Assembly (NCBI GenBank): GCA_963680875.1
Contig: OY804576.1
Coordinates: forward strand, 76,265,668-76,329,667
DNA from: Bathymodiolus brooksi
Taxonomy: Eukaryota; Mollusca; Bivalvia; Mytilida; Modiolidae
Reading direction: 5' to 3'
Length of the DNA: 64,000 bases
Shown piece by piece: positions 12,151-24,063 of the stretch. The notes under the pieces were generated by a model, which was not told the DNA's origin, did not search any database, and saw nothing but the letters and a program-made list of their open reading frames with translations. A program made the position numbers and the translations under genes. The stretch's first letter is position 1. Each line of letters opens with the position of its first letter.

Positions 12151-12706
12151 GTGTAGTCTGGGACCCCTGGCAGAAACAACAAATTAATAAAATTGAAATG
12201 ATACAAAGAAGAGCAGCCAGGTACACATTAAATCAGTACAGTTATCATAGTAGTGTAAGTGCCATGCTACAACATCTTTGCTGGCCTACCCTCCAACAAA
12301 GAAGAAATCTAGCATCAGTCACCATGCTATACAAATTACAACACCAATTAGTTTCCATCTCAAATTTACACTACCTAGTTCCATCAAGAGATCACAAATT
12401 CATACAGCCATTCTCTCCCACAAATTATCATTTATACTAATTTTTTCCTAGAACAATCAGGTTGTGGAATTCACTACCAAACCAGGTAGCTAATAGCCCA
12501 GACTTGGATGCTTTCAAGTCTGGTGCCCAATCATTCCTCTATTGTTAATATATTATGTTGTTTTTATCCTATAAAAAAAAATGAAAGGAAAAAAAAAATA
12601 ATGTTTATTCATAAATGTATATATGTTATTCAAATTTTAGTTTTCCTTCTAAAAAGTCTTCAACACATTGAAGTTTAGAAGTATCCTGTAGATGTAGATG
12701 TAGATT

Positions 12707-15060
12707 AAAAAAAAAAATTGACGCTTTGTAAACACGTTCCGTGTAACACACTAACACACTCAACTAATGAAGATCTTCTTGAGCGTGAAATTGCCAGATA
12801 ATTTTCAGATGCGTGAGCATTCATGGTCGTGCCGGTTTCATATTTTTTTTTATACAAATCTAACAGTGTTATCACAGGGGCTAGGTGCGTCCGAAAAAAA
12901 TAAAATAAAAAAAATACTATATAATACTACAAGGGGGCGAACTCACTTGCTTCCATTTTTTTAAGTCGTCGTGTTAAATTGATCGTAACTTCGGAACGCC
13001 TTAATATTTTCAAAAAATGTTTCCACCAGTCGAAAGTCAAGTAATTTTCCTTTCCAAAGAGACCCCAATTGTTAATGTAGGCCTCCGAACTGCTGAGGTA
13101 TCATACACGAACCAAAACAAAACGGCGTGAAAATCCGAAGTCGTACAAACGTTGGGTTGACCACGTCTATGGCGTTTGTCAAGGATGCAAATGGGATTTC
13201 TTTCAAAAACAGACTTAAAGGACATATAAATTGACGTAAGGTAAGAAATTTTATCATAATTTGAATGGATGAAAGTATTTAGCTAGTCAAAATGACTCGT
13301 TTACGCATGGGAAAGTCTGTACACAGATGGGAAGTGGTCAACCCAACGTTTGTACGACTTCGGATTTTCACGCCGTTTTGTTTTGGTTCGTGTATGATAC
13401 CTCAGCAGTTCGGAGGCCTACACTAACAATTGGGGTCTCTTTGGAAAGGAAAATTACTTGACTTTCGACTGGTGGAAACATTTTTTGAAAATATTAAGGC
13501 GTTCCGAAGTTACGATCAATTTAACACGACGACTTAAAAAAATGGAAGCAAGTGAGTTCGCCCCCTTGTAGTATTATATAGTATTTTTTTTTTTTTTTTT
13601 TTTTTTTTCGGACGCACCTAGCCCCTGTGAGTGTTATGAGTACTTTGACAAAGAGTTCACAGGTTAATATAGTTATCTCCCTTTTAGTAACAAGTTAGAT
13701 AATTAATGAAAATTCAATACTCATGCTTAAATAATTATCAAAATTTTCTTTTTTAAATTCTTTAATTTTTATACCAAAACATTATTATGCGAGCGTCAGC
13801 GAGCTCTTTATGGTATACAATGTGTACTTAGGATTTTTTGACAAACATAGCTGCACATATTGCCAAAAAAAAAAATCGATGCATTGTAAACACGTTCCGT
13901 GTAACACACTAACACACTCAACTAATGAAGATCTTCTTAACATAAAGTGCAAAGGTGATCCTGAAGTCTTCCCGTACCCTCTCTCGTACGTCCGATACCA
14001 CTGAAACCCGGAACCCGTGTGTAATAAAAGTCATTTTGTTAGCTTGTTTTACTTATATTGATATTTTTAAATTTATTAAATCTCTTCTGACATACTGACA
14101 AGAATTTTTGTTTCTACACGGAAGTTAACTTTTGAGATTTCGTAAGGAACGATAACTCGAATAAAGGAACGACAGCTCGATTCAATGAGACTAGATTCGG
14201 CCCTACAAAAAGTCGTTCCCAATATATCTCGGCCCAAAAAATCTCGACACTTTTTGATGCACTGCGTGAAATTGACAGATAATTTTCAGATGCGCGAGCA
14301 TTCATGGTCGTGCCGGTTTCATATTATTTTTATACAAATCTAACAGTGCTATGAGTACTTTGACAAAGAGTTCACAGGTTAATATAGTTATCTCCCTTTT
14401 AGTAACACGTTAGATATTTAATGAAAATTCAATGCTCATGCTTAAATAATTATCAAAATTTTCTTTTTTAAATCCTTTAATTTTTATACCAAAACATTAT
14501 TATGCGAGCGTCAGCAAGCTCTTTATGGTATAAAATGTGTACTTAGGATTTTTTGACAAACATGGTTGCACATATTGACGAATAAAAAAAAATCGACGCA
14601 TTGTAAACACGTTCCGTGTAACACACTAACACACTCAACTAATGAAGATCTTCTTAACATAAAGTGCAAAGATGATCCTGAAATCTTATACCCTCTCTCG
14701 TACGTCAGATACCACTGACACCCGGAACCCGTGTGTAATAAGTCATTTTGTTAACTTGTTTTACTTATATTGATATTTTTTAATTTATTGAATCTCTTCT
14801 GACATACTGACAAGAATTTTGGTTTCTACACGGAAGTTAACTTTTGAGATTTCGTAAGGAACAATAACTCGAATAAAGGAACGACAGCTCGAATGAGACT
14901 AGATTCGGCCCTAAAAAAAGTCGTTCCCAATATATCTCGGCCCAAAAAATCTCGACACTTTTTGATGCACTGCGTGCAATTGCCAGATAATTTTCAGATG
15001 CGCGAGCATTCATGGCCGTGCCGGTTTCATATTATTTTTATACAAATCTAACAGTGCTAT
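12707..15060 (-). repeat. Right-arm tandem array (~715 bp units), inverted relative to the left arm
   Basis: Three inverted units (12707-13787 with a 759 bp insertion; 13788-14502; 14503-15060) carry the same blocks as the left arm in reverse order. Each has an additional ~177 bp spacer ('AACAGTGCTATGAGTACTTTGACAAAG') that is only partly present on the left. The first unit is internally deleted between 'GATCTTCTT' and 'GAGCGTGAAATTGCC'. Unequal unit length between arms suggests the arms evolved separately after formation. Confidence 0.8.
12872..13630. mobile_element. 759 bp long-TIR element (6 bp TSD GTGTTA)
   Basis: Arms of roughly 285 bp pair almost perfectly from TCACAGGGGCTAGGTGCGTC to its inverse at 13611-13630, enclosing a ~170 bp loop. 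The arms share 'GTCGTACAAACGTTGGGTTG' and 'GGTATCATACACGAACCA'. GTGTTA flanks both ends (12866-12871, 13631-13636). The paralogous unoccupied site is visible at about 14341-14355 as CTAACAGTGCTATGAG. The right arm carries a T run of over 20 where the left has an interrupted A run. No transposase. Confidence 0.9.
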
Positions 15061-15330
15061 GAGTACTTTGACAAAGCGTTCACATGTAAATATCGTTATC
15101 TCCCTTTAAAAATGTCTGCCATCTTGGAATATGTACATTTCTTATATTGACAACACTAAATCGGCTCTACAACTTTCAAAACGTATTTTTTTTATTTAAA
15201 AACTACATAGGAACCTAAATAAGTTGTATATATATCACTTCTGGGGGGATAATTCCACACACAGGGGGATTTCGGTAAGTTCTAGGGGGATTTCGGTAAA
15301 TTAGGGGGATTTTGGTCGTGGTACCGACGC

Positions 15331-15882
15331 TGACAAAGATGTCTGAGATTGTAAACAACATGTGTTTGGTGATTCTTTACTTAATTACACTTCAGCAACC
15401 AATGAAAAGTAAAAGCTGGATTATAAAACATTATTCTTTACATGAGTAGAATTATAAAAATACGATGAAGTAAGTGAATTATGAAAAATCAAACGTATTC
15501 CCTGCCGTGACACCGAATAAAAACGTAAACATTGAGAACCACATGTAAATATTCGAAGTTTCATCCTTCTAACACTTATAAAAAGCTGAAGTCAGTCATT
15601 GAAATATCAGAGAGTGTCATAAATTGAAGACACTAATGTTAAATATTAATTATATTTGACAATGATTGAATACCTCCCCCCTTTTTTATCAAACTGTTAG
15701 CAGTTTTTACTAGTATTAAAAATTAACTGGAAATATTCACAAAAACCCTTCTCAATTACTATAACGCTTTAAAATATGCTCTAAAACTCTATATATGATA
15801 TATCGAAATCTAAGAAATAACAAGTTTTCACAATAAAAAGGAAATTATGTTTTTATCTTAATTCATTGACCTACCACTAGGT
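15331..15882. other. No gene recognised
   Basis: AT-rich flank between the large element and the duplicated zinc-finger exon. No frames or repeats of note. Confidence 0.5.
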
Positions 15883-16150
15883 GTGTCAGTCTCTAGTTTT
15901 TAATTTTTTTCATTTATATTAATAAATTATTTTTCAGAAATATTTGGCAGCAGAATAATGGATGGCTTAATAGATTGCAAGAAACAATCGCACCATACAA
16001 ATAGCTTTACAGAAAATCACATTTTAGTTCAGTGCAAAACAAAAAGAACTGAAAACTTCTTCAAATGTGGTGAAGGATATACTTTAAATAATAGGAGATT
16101 ATCTACAGGAGATGAGTTGCAGTCATTTGATGTTTTTGGTAAACATTTAT
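15883..16150 (+). pseudogene. Duplicated N-terminal exon of the zinc-finger gene
   Basis: The intron end (…TTATTTTTCAG at 15932-15938) and the exon coding MDGLIDCKKQSHHTNSF... through the segment ending FDVFGKHL closely match 18690-18957. The two copies diverge abruptly after 'AAACATTTA', and the upstream copy reads into unrelated sequence and a stop without any finger. It is either a relic of a tandem duplication or an alternative first exon; no downstream finger exon is attached, so relic is favoured. Confidence 0.7.
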
Positions 16151-16309
16151 CTGTGTTTAAGATTTTTGTGTATCTTTGCTTTGTTGGAATCTGTTACTGT
16201 GTCCACACTAACCCCAAAAAAAAATATGACCAATATTTTTTATCTACATTTTATATAAGGATCACAGGAGGGTCAAACCAAAGACAATAAAACTGGTATT
16301 CATTAAGAA

Positions 16310-16440
16310 ATACTGGTTGGCTCAGCATCAGGATAATGTGTCAGAGTGGCGTGATATGTCTATCTGTGGGCTGTTACTTCAGTGTGCTTGTACTATAACA
16401 TGTTGGTCTAGTACAAAGAGGACATCATTATCAATCAATG
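16310..16440 (+). repeat. SINE-A-like fragment, plus orientation
   Basis: 'GGTTGGCTCAGCATCAGGATAATGTGTCAGAGTGG' to 'GTCTAGTACAAAGAGGACATCATTATC' is the inverse of segments at about 1064-1380 and 24298-24355. Confidence 0.6.
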
Positions 16441-16821
16441 GAAGGTTGACTGGCGGACAATGACTAGAAATTAAACACAAACACAGACCTGTTTATTCAG
16501 TAATAATTAAATAAACTAGTTACATACATGTATACACCCAGACTATCCTTTATCTACATCTATATATATATATTGTTGATCTACAACTGGAAACCATTAC
16601 ACAGATACTGCTGTGCAAATGTCAACCTGGGTGCTTAGTTAAAAATCAACTTACAAATATGAAATAAAAGACGATAAAACTGGTGTTGAAGTTTACATCT
16701 GTTTCTGCAGGCCCTCTCTCTGTCTCTGAAGCTGTCCACTGGTGGTGATTGGATGATTTCAGGGGGTAGGTTGTTCCAGTCACTGATAGTTCTTGGGATG
16801 AAGCTGTATTTGTGGGTTCAG

Positions 16822-17712
16822 GTCGTAATTCCGACAGCCCATTCTTCCGACAGCCCATTGCTCCGACAGTCCATTATTCCAACAGCCCATTGCTCCTACA
16901 GCCCATTTCTCCGACAATCCATTATTCCGTCAAAAATGGTCAAAAGTAGTATAATTATCTTAAAACATGTTGTTTTTCTTCTATACCTAACGGAAGGCTG
17001 ACTTTAATTTTTATACTCACTGGGCGGATTGTTTCTGCATTAAACGTACATGGGAACGCAGAATAAATGAACGTATGTGGAAGTGGCATAATGTATATGG
17101 AAGGCGTTAGAAGTCGCATATGTTGGTTGCCAATCGTGCTTCAACAGAAGTTATCGATTTATTTATTGACCTGAACAAGGGAACTGTCGCCCTATCTTCG
17201 GAGCCTTTTCCATTCTTCTGCATGCACATTGTGCTCCCTTTCTCTCCTTTTCTACTATATTCGTCCTTCTTCAATTCTCAACTCTCCTCGCTTCCAGGTA
17301 TATTGCTCTCTTCTGCCATTTTGTCTTTCTCATGCTTCTCCCAGTTAACACTTTTTTTCCTACACTCCTCTTTTCTGGTTCCTTTCTTTTTGCGATGGAA
17401 CTTTTTCTTCAATTTTTAACTTTCCCCATACCAGGTCAGTCGATCATAATTGCATTGAGCGGGGATGTACAGCCTAGGATAAAATCTCCTGTTCCTTTCT
17501 AGAACATTCTGTCTGCCATGGTCCGTCAAGATCAGAACGACGGACCATTCCGTTGGATACACCTGGTCAAACCATGAATTTGTGGATTGAGTTCTATTTT
17601 ACATTGGCAGAAAAATGGGTCGTCAGTAATGTGCTGTCGGAATAATGAATCATTGAAAAAATGGGCCGTCGGAATAACGGGTTGTCGGAGTAGTGGGTCT
17701 GCGGAGCAATGG
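16822..17712. mobile_element. Element with inverted subterminal CCGACAGCCCATT repeats
   Basis: The left end has about six imperfect 16-17 bp copies of TCCGACAGCCCATT.CT (16828-16925). The right end has at least four inverted versions ('AATGGGTCGTC', 'AATGGGCCGTCGGAATAA', 'GGGTTGTCGGAGTAGTGGG', to 17712). The centre is about 650 bp with no convincing gene. An imperfect ~17 bp direct repeat (GTATTTGT.GGT...) flanks the element. Confidence 0.7.
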
Positions 17713-17741
17713 TATGGCCCCGTATTTGTAGGTATCGGGGT

Positions 17742-17919
17742 AAGAGTTCCTTATGGCACCCCCGCCCAAAAATCTATGGAATTTGTATACTTAATAATGA
17801 GCATATGATTTTGATCATAAAAGGTTAGGGTTAGGATTTGGTTAAAGTTAGGGTAAGGGTTAGGGTTAGGGTTCGGGTAATTATACTATTGTTGGGTGGA
17901 GGTGTCATAAGGAACTCTT
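17742..17919. mobile_element. Foldback with telomere-like loop
   Basis: AAGAGTTCCTTATGGCACC... pairs with ...GGTGTCATAAGGAACTCTT (28 bp arms). The ~120 nt loop contains the TTAGGG-like array at 17823-17880. It interrupts the LINE 3 region. Confidence 0.75.
17823..17880 (+). repeat. Interstitial telomere-like repeat (TTAGGG-like)
   Basis: About nine imperfect hexamers: GTTAGGGTTAGG, then diverged units, then GGGTTAGGGTTAGGG. TTAGGG is the usual metazoan telomere repeat, so this is a short interstitial telomeric sequence; the divergence shows it is not a fresh telomere. Confidence 0.85.
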
Positions 17920-18217
17920 TCCGATTTCTCTATGTCGTCAGTGTAGATCAAGAAGCAGAGGGGTTCCAAAACTGTTGCTAGAGGAATGCCAGATCTTATA
18001 AGCTTGTTACTGCTCTTCTCCTCATCAACACAGATTCTCTGATGTCGTTGTGTTAGCCATGAAGAAACCCATCTATGTATGTTGCCTTTTATTCCATAAT
18101 GCTCCATCTTGTTGATTAGAAGCTGATGTGGCACGTTGTCAAAAGCCTTAAAGATAACCGCCCCTTAAAATGGTAACACCCCTGTCTTTTAAATCGTTAA
18201 CAAATGGTCCGAACAAG

Positions 18218-18697
18218 TTATATATACCCTCGCCCTCCGGTGTACATTAACACTACTATTAGGAAATCAAACATTGTCATCGGGGCACCTGATTTTATTA
18301 GATAGCCATTTACGGCTATACACCGTCTCTGGTGTATTTCGCTATTAGCACCAGCCAATAAATAACCGTCACCGGAGCACCTTCTTAAATAATTGTTGTT
18401 TTGTATCGGATGTTTCCAAACTGTAAACTTTACAGTATCAATCACCACCGAATTCTTCTTCTTCCCGTCAGGAGAATACTCTATTGAGTGTTGACTCTTC
18501 GTGCATGTCCCTTCTGCACAGTTAAAAGCAAATCGTATATACAGTAAAAAACGGATAGTTGGCAAAAGGAATTGTTCTGGCAGCTCACTGCTGTGTGATG
18601 CCAGCAACAACAAAATGACATGTAAATATTTACAATTTTTCTTCTGGAGATATGTAAATATACAATATACGCAATGGCTCAATACTAGATGCGTCAA
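18218..18697 (-). CDS. 159-codon open frame, unrecognised, doubtful
   Basis: An unusually long open frame for such AT-rich DNA. It has a hydrophobic stretch (VILLLLAS) around residue 27 and a C-terminal half with several Cys and basic residues ('DGKKKNSVVIDTVKFTVWKH', 'RRCSGDGYLLAG'). I recognise no family. Part of the DNA has repeated CCGGTG/CACCG-type words near 18236, 18326 and 18369, so it could be repeat-derived. It overlaps the intron upstream of the zinc-finger exon on the opposite strand. Confidence 0.2.
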   Translation of the reverse strand: MTHLVLSHCVYCIFTYLQKKNCKYLHVILLLLASHSSELPEQFLLPTIRFLLYIRFAFNCAEGTCTKSQHSIEYSPDGKKKNSVVIDTVKFTVWKHPIQNNNYLRRCSGDGYLLAGANSEIHQRRCIAVNGYLIKSGAPMTMFDFLIVVLMYTGGRGYI

Positions 18698-18766
18698 TCT
18701 CTAGTTTTTAATTTTTTTTCATTTATATTAATAAATTATTTTTCAGAAATATTTGGCAGCAGAATA

Positions 18767-20637
<1,871 letters not shown>

Positions 20638-20740
20638 ATAAAATGATATATATACAAATGTATGTATTGAAGGATTTTAACATGTGTCTTTGTTTTCTGG
20701 GTTTAACATTTGACATCTATGATTTATATCAATACAATTG

Positions 20741-20882
20741 CAGGGGCGGATTCAGGGGGGGGGGCGCCCCCCCTAAAATTGGAAAAAATATGATTTTTTG
20801 GCGTAAAATCGTGATTTTTCACATGAAATATCTCAAAAATTTTCGTGCCCCCCCTAACTTGAAATCCTGGATCCATCCCTGA
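20741..20882. mobile_element. 142 bp CAGGGGCGGATTCAG MITE (TSD AATTG)
   Basis: Begins CAGGGGCGGATTCAGG and ends CCTGGATCCATCCCTG, with AATTG directly repeated at 20736-20740 and 20883-20887. The interior ('TGATTTTTTGGCGTAAAATC') is shared with 30965-31135. Confidence 0.85.
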
Positions 20883-20887
20883 ATTGA

Positions 20888-21308
20888 ACATCTTGGATAC
20901 ATTGAAACTTATCACACAACTAGTTGTTCCTCAAATATTTTTTGTCTTTCAAATTTTATGTAAATACAGTTTAGGGCTGTTCCATTTAAAAATATGTAGT
21001 GGGGAATACACTCCAACTGTAGATTCTTAAAAAAAATCAATGAGACCCGTCATTGTCGGTTTCAAAAGCTCAGTATTTGTATATGTTTATCATGCACTGA
21101 CTTTAAATAAAGCTTTTTGTAATTTGTATTTGTATTTGAACGTGTATTAGGGTGAACAGACCCAGAACCTGCAAAAATCTTAAACACAAATATGTTTAAT
21201 ACACATAGTTAAGGGAAAAAAATTAATTTAGTGAAATTCAGCTTTGTGGAAAAAAGGGGGGGGGGGTCAACCGGGAAAAGGGGGGTCCAGACGTCGAGTG
21301 CCTGTGTT
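20888..21308. other. No gene recognised
   Basis: Possible 3' flank of the zinc-finger locus. AATAAA-type words occur near 21107 but nothing fixes a transcript end. A G run lies at 21257. Confidence 0.4.
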
Positions 21309-21548
21309 TGCACAGGTGAATACCTGTGTTTCTATGGGGTAGCTTCCTTCGGGGTCAAAAGTTTTACATAGGTTTCAGTGGGAAAACAGTATTCTCAATA
21401 ATGGTAATAACAAAATTACCGAACACCGAGCAATCTTCCAAAAGACAAAGAGACATCAGGGAGCATTTTTCATATATCATGCCGAGAACAAGCTACATTA
21501 AATGAGATGATAAGGATGTCCTTTTTGTACTAGACCAGCATGTTGAAG

Positions 21549-24063
21549 CACAGGGGCTTGTTACAAATTTTTTTTAATCCCTCGCCTACTCTAAAAAACC
21601 ACAAGGGAGGAATCTCAAATGTCAAATTTTCATACAACACTTTTTAATTCACCTTGCCAAAGGCAAAGTGAGCTTTTGCCATTACTTGGCGTTTCCGTTT
21701 TCCCATTTTAATCTTCTCCTACGTGCAATTTGATTGGTCGGTTATTTCTTTGCAATCCTGACCCTAAAAATAACCGACCAATCAAATCGCACGTAGGAAT
21801 TCTGCCTCATACTGACATGTAAGCATGATGGTTCAAGGTTTCGGAGTTTGCAAATTCTGTGAAGTATTGCTTTAAAGTTGCGGATAGGTAAAGATGATGA
21901 CAAAAAGGAATCGAAATATCAAAAATTTATTTATTAAGCTTCAAATGGGTACCAATATTATGGTGAATCAGGTCAAGACGCCAATACAAAAATATTTTGA
22001 AAAAGTGTTGTATGAAAATTTGACATTTGAGATTCCTCCCTTGTGGTTTTTAGCTCACCTGGCCTTCCTTTAGGCCATGTGAGCTATTGCCATCCCTTTT
22101 CGTCCGTTGTCCGTACGTCAAGATTTCACATTTTAATCTTCTCCTCAGAAACCACAGGGCCAATTGCAACCAAATTTTGGTGGAATGGTCCTTGGATGTC
22201 CCCTTTCCAAAATTGTGTCCGGCGATCGTGACTTCCAACCAAGATGGCTGCCAAACTAAAAACAGAAATAAGGGGGGATGAAATTTTAATTGTCTATTGC
22301 TGCTTTAGTATAAGTCAAAATGAGCTCAAATTTTAACTGCAGCTACACGGTAAGGAGTAGTTTAACATATATCCCAGGTTTTTCTGTCAAATTTTTCTTT
22401 CAGCCGATTTATACCAATACCGATTATGCAAATTAGGCATATTTTGATTAAAGATCACATTTAAATCTTCTCCTCTGAAACCGCTGAACCAAATTAAGCT
22501 AAACCTGGCAGGGATGGTCCCTGGGTGGGTCCCTTTCAAAATTGTGTCCGACAGCCCCGCTCTCCATTCAAGATGGCTGCTGTTACTAAAAATAGAAATT
22601 TCTTCAATTGTCCATTGCTGCTTTAGTATACGTCAAAATGAGCTCAAACTTTAACTGCAGCTACATGGCAAGGAGTAGTTTAACATATAATCCGTTTTTT
22701 TCTGTCAAATTTTTCTTTCAGCCGATTTATACTGATTACTAGTATGCAAATTAAGCATATTTTGATAAAAGATCACATTTAATTCTTCTCCTCTGAAACC
22801 GCTGAACCAAATTAAACCAAACCTGGCAGGGGTGGGTCCCTTTCAAAATTGTGTCCGACAGCCCTGCCCTCCATTCAAGATGGCTGCTGTCACTAAAAAT
22901 AGAAATTTCTTCAATTGTCCATTGCTGCTTTAGTATAAGTCAAAATGAGCTCAAATTTTAAATGTGGCAACATGGCAAGGAGTATTTTAATATATATTCC
23001 GTGTTTTTCTATGAAATTTTTCTTTCAGCCAATATATACCAATTCTGCAAATTAGGCATATTTTGATAAAAGATCACATTTAATTCTTCTCCTCTGAAAC
23101 TACTGAACCAAATTAAACCAAATCTGGCAGGGATGGTCCGTTCGTGGGTCCCTTTCAAAATTGTGTCCGATAGCCCCGCCCTCCATTCAAGATGGCTGCT
23201 GTTACTAAAAATATATATTTCTTCAATTGTCCATTGCTGCTTTAGTATAAGTCAAAATGAGCTCAAATGTTAACTGCAGCTACATGGCAAGGAGTGGTTT
23301 AACATATATTCCTGATTTTTCTGTGAAATTTTTCTTTCAGCCGATTATGCAAATTAGGCATATTTTGATAAAAGATCCCATTTAAATCTTCTCCTCTGAA
23401 ACCGCTGAACCAAATTAAACCAAACCTGGCAGGGATGGTCCTTGGGTGGGTCCCTTTTAAAATTGTGACCGACAGCACCGCCCTCCATTCAAGATGGCTG
23501 CTGTCACTAAAAATAGATATTTCTTCAATTGTTCATTGCTGCTTTAGTATAAGTCAAAATGAGCTCAAAATATAAATGCAGCTACATGGCAAGGAGTAAC
23601 ATATATTCCTGGGTTTTTTTTCTGTGAAATTTTTCTTTCAGCCGATTTATACCAATTATGCAAATTAGGCATATTTTGATAAAAGATCATATTTAAATTT
23701 TCTCCTCTGAAATCGCTGAACCAAATGAAAGCAAATTGGCTGGGATGGTCCTTGGGTGGTCCCCTTTCAATACATGGCAATGAATAGTTTAACATGTATT
23801 CTGGGTTTTTCTGTGAGATTTTTTCAGCCAGTTTTTACCGTTTAGGAATATTATAAGATAAAAATCACATCTAAATCTTTTGCTCAGAAATTTGAGTTGA
23901 AATGATCTTTGGGTGGCCCACTTTCAAAATTATTTGTAGCACCCCCATTTTCTACTAACTTTAGATGTCAAATTGAAAACCAGGTGAGCGATTATAGGCT
24001 CCTGGGAGCCTCTAGTTTAGAGTAGTCGAGGGATTTTTAAAAAATCTTAACAAGCCCTTGTGA
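21549..24063. mobile_element. Foldback element (TSD TTGAAG), itself split
   Basis: The left arm from CACAGGGGCTTGTTA through 'CTCAAATGTCAAATTTTCAT' and 'ACAACACTTTTT' (21549-21650) pairs with 22003-22051 plus 24018-24062. TTGAAG is repeated at 21543-21548 and 24064-24069. The right arm is cut cleanly between two T residues by the 22052-24017 insert. The interior contains a second perfect-looking hairpin at 21718-21798 (CCTACGTGCAATTTGATTGG...). Confidence 0.85.
22052..24017 (+). mobile_element. Helentron-like element with ~300 bp tandem units, inserted between T and T
   Basis: Starts AGCTCACCTGGCC. Near its end it has the inverted CCAGGTGAGC (23980-23989) and then the hairpin TAGGCTCCTGGGAGCCTCTA. 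Between them are five to six units of ~300-318 bp, each with 'CTTCTCCTCTGAAACC.CTGAACCAAATTAA', 'AAGATGGCTGC' and 'CCATTGCTGCTTTAGTAT'. Aligning the split foldback arm shows 5 T before the insert and T after it: no TSD, entry at T^T. Short subterminal inverted repeats, a terminal hairpin and T^T entry are known Helentron traits; assignment to that group is inference and no Rep/helicase is present. Confidence 0.75.

Larger units (their letters stand above)
10784..12699 (+). pseudogene. LINE 1: 5'-truncated non-LTR reverse transcriptase, interrupted
   Basis: Encodes the C-terminal half of a reverse transcriptase. FLIYINDM is followed by the catalytic LFADDT box, then the thumb region ('KYLGVTITNDLTW', 'YVKPKVEYCS'). 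After a 785 bp insertion the same frame resumes with VVWDPW, then QRRAARYTLNQY and, after a break, FF.RTIRLWNSLP. Endonuclease and upstream RT motifs are missing and the GVPQG motif is degraded. The 3' end is a short GTAGAT tandem (about 12681-12698). Removing the insertion and one TSD restores the frame VEYCSVVWDPW. It sits inside a unit of the large inverted-repeat element, replacing the segment seen intact at about 14540-14583. The C-terminus suggests a Jockey/CR1-like clade (inference). Confidence 0.85.
6098..15326. mobile_element. 9.2 kb inverted-repeat (foldback) composite element
   Basis: The outer left segment 6098-6400 (GGTACCACGA, then repeated 'ACCGAAATCCCCCT' blocks, then 'GAGCCGATTTAGTGTTGTCAATA', then 'TCCAAGATGTCGGACATTTTTAA') reappears inverted at 15060-15326, ending TCGTGGTACC. 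Inside each outer end are tandem units sharing CCGGCACG.CCATGAATGCTC, CGAGATTTTTTGGGCCGAGA and GAGCTCGC. These run forward in the left arm and inverted in the right arm. The centre (about 8.3-12.7 kb) carries unrelated TIR copies and a LINE. No transposase was found and no convincing TSD was seen at the outer ends. Foldback-type element is the best descriptive name; the family is unknown. Confidence 0.75.
16555..18185 (-). pseudogene. LINE 3: minus-strand reverse-transcriptase remnants
   Basis: Two pieces of one LINE, read on the minus strand. 18185-17920 encodes VPHQLLINKMEHYGIKGN..., W.SSWLTQR and a degraded GIP....LEPLCFLIYTDDI motif (usual G-PQG--L-P-LF--Y-ND-). 16830-16640 encodes the C-terminal YSFIPRTISDWNNLPPEI segment. 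The ADD box and thumb between them are missing, and the gap is occupied by a TIR element and a telomere-repeat foldback. The 3' end has TAGATGTAGATAA near 16556-16568, similar to the GTAGAT tail of LINE 1. Confidence 0.7.

Noticed and set aside
17120..17419. 99-codon plus-strand ORF (Phe/Ser/Leu-rich)
   Set aside because: Low-complexity C/T-rich centre of the 16822-17712 element, without motifs.
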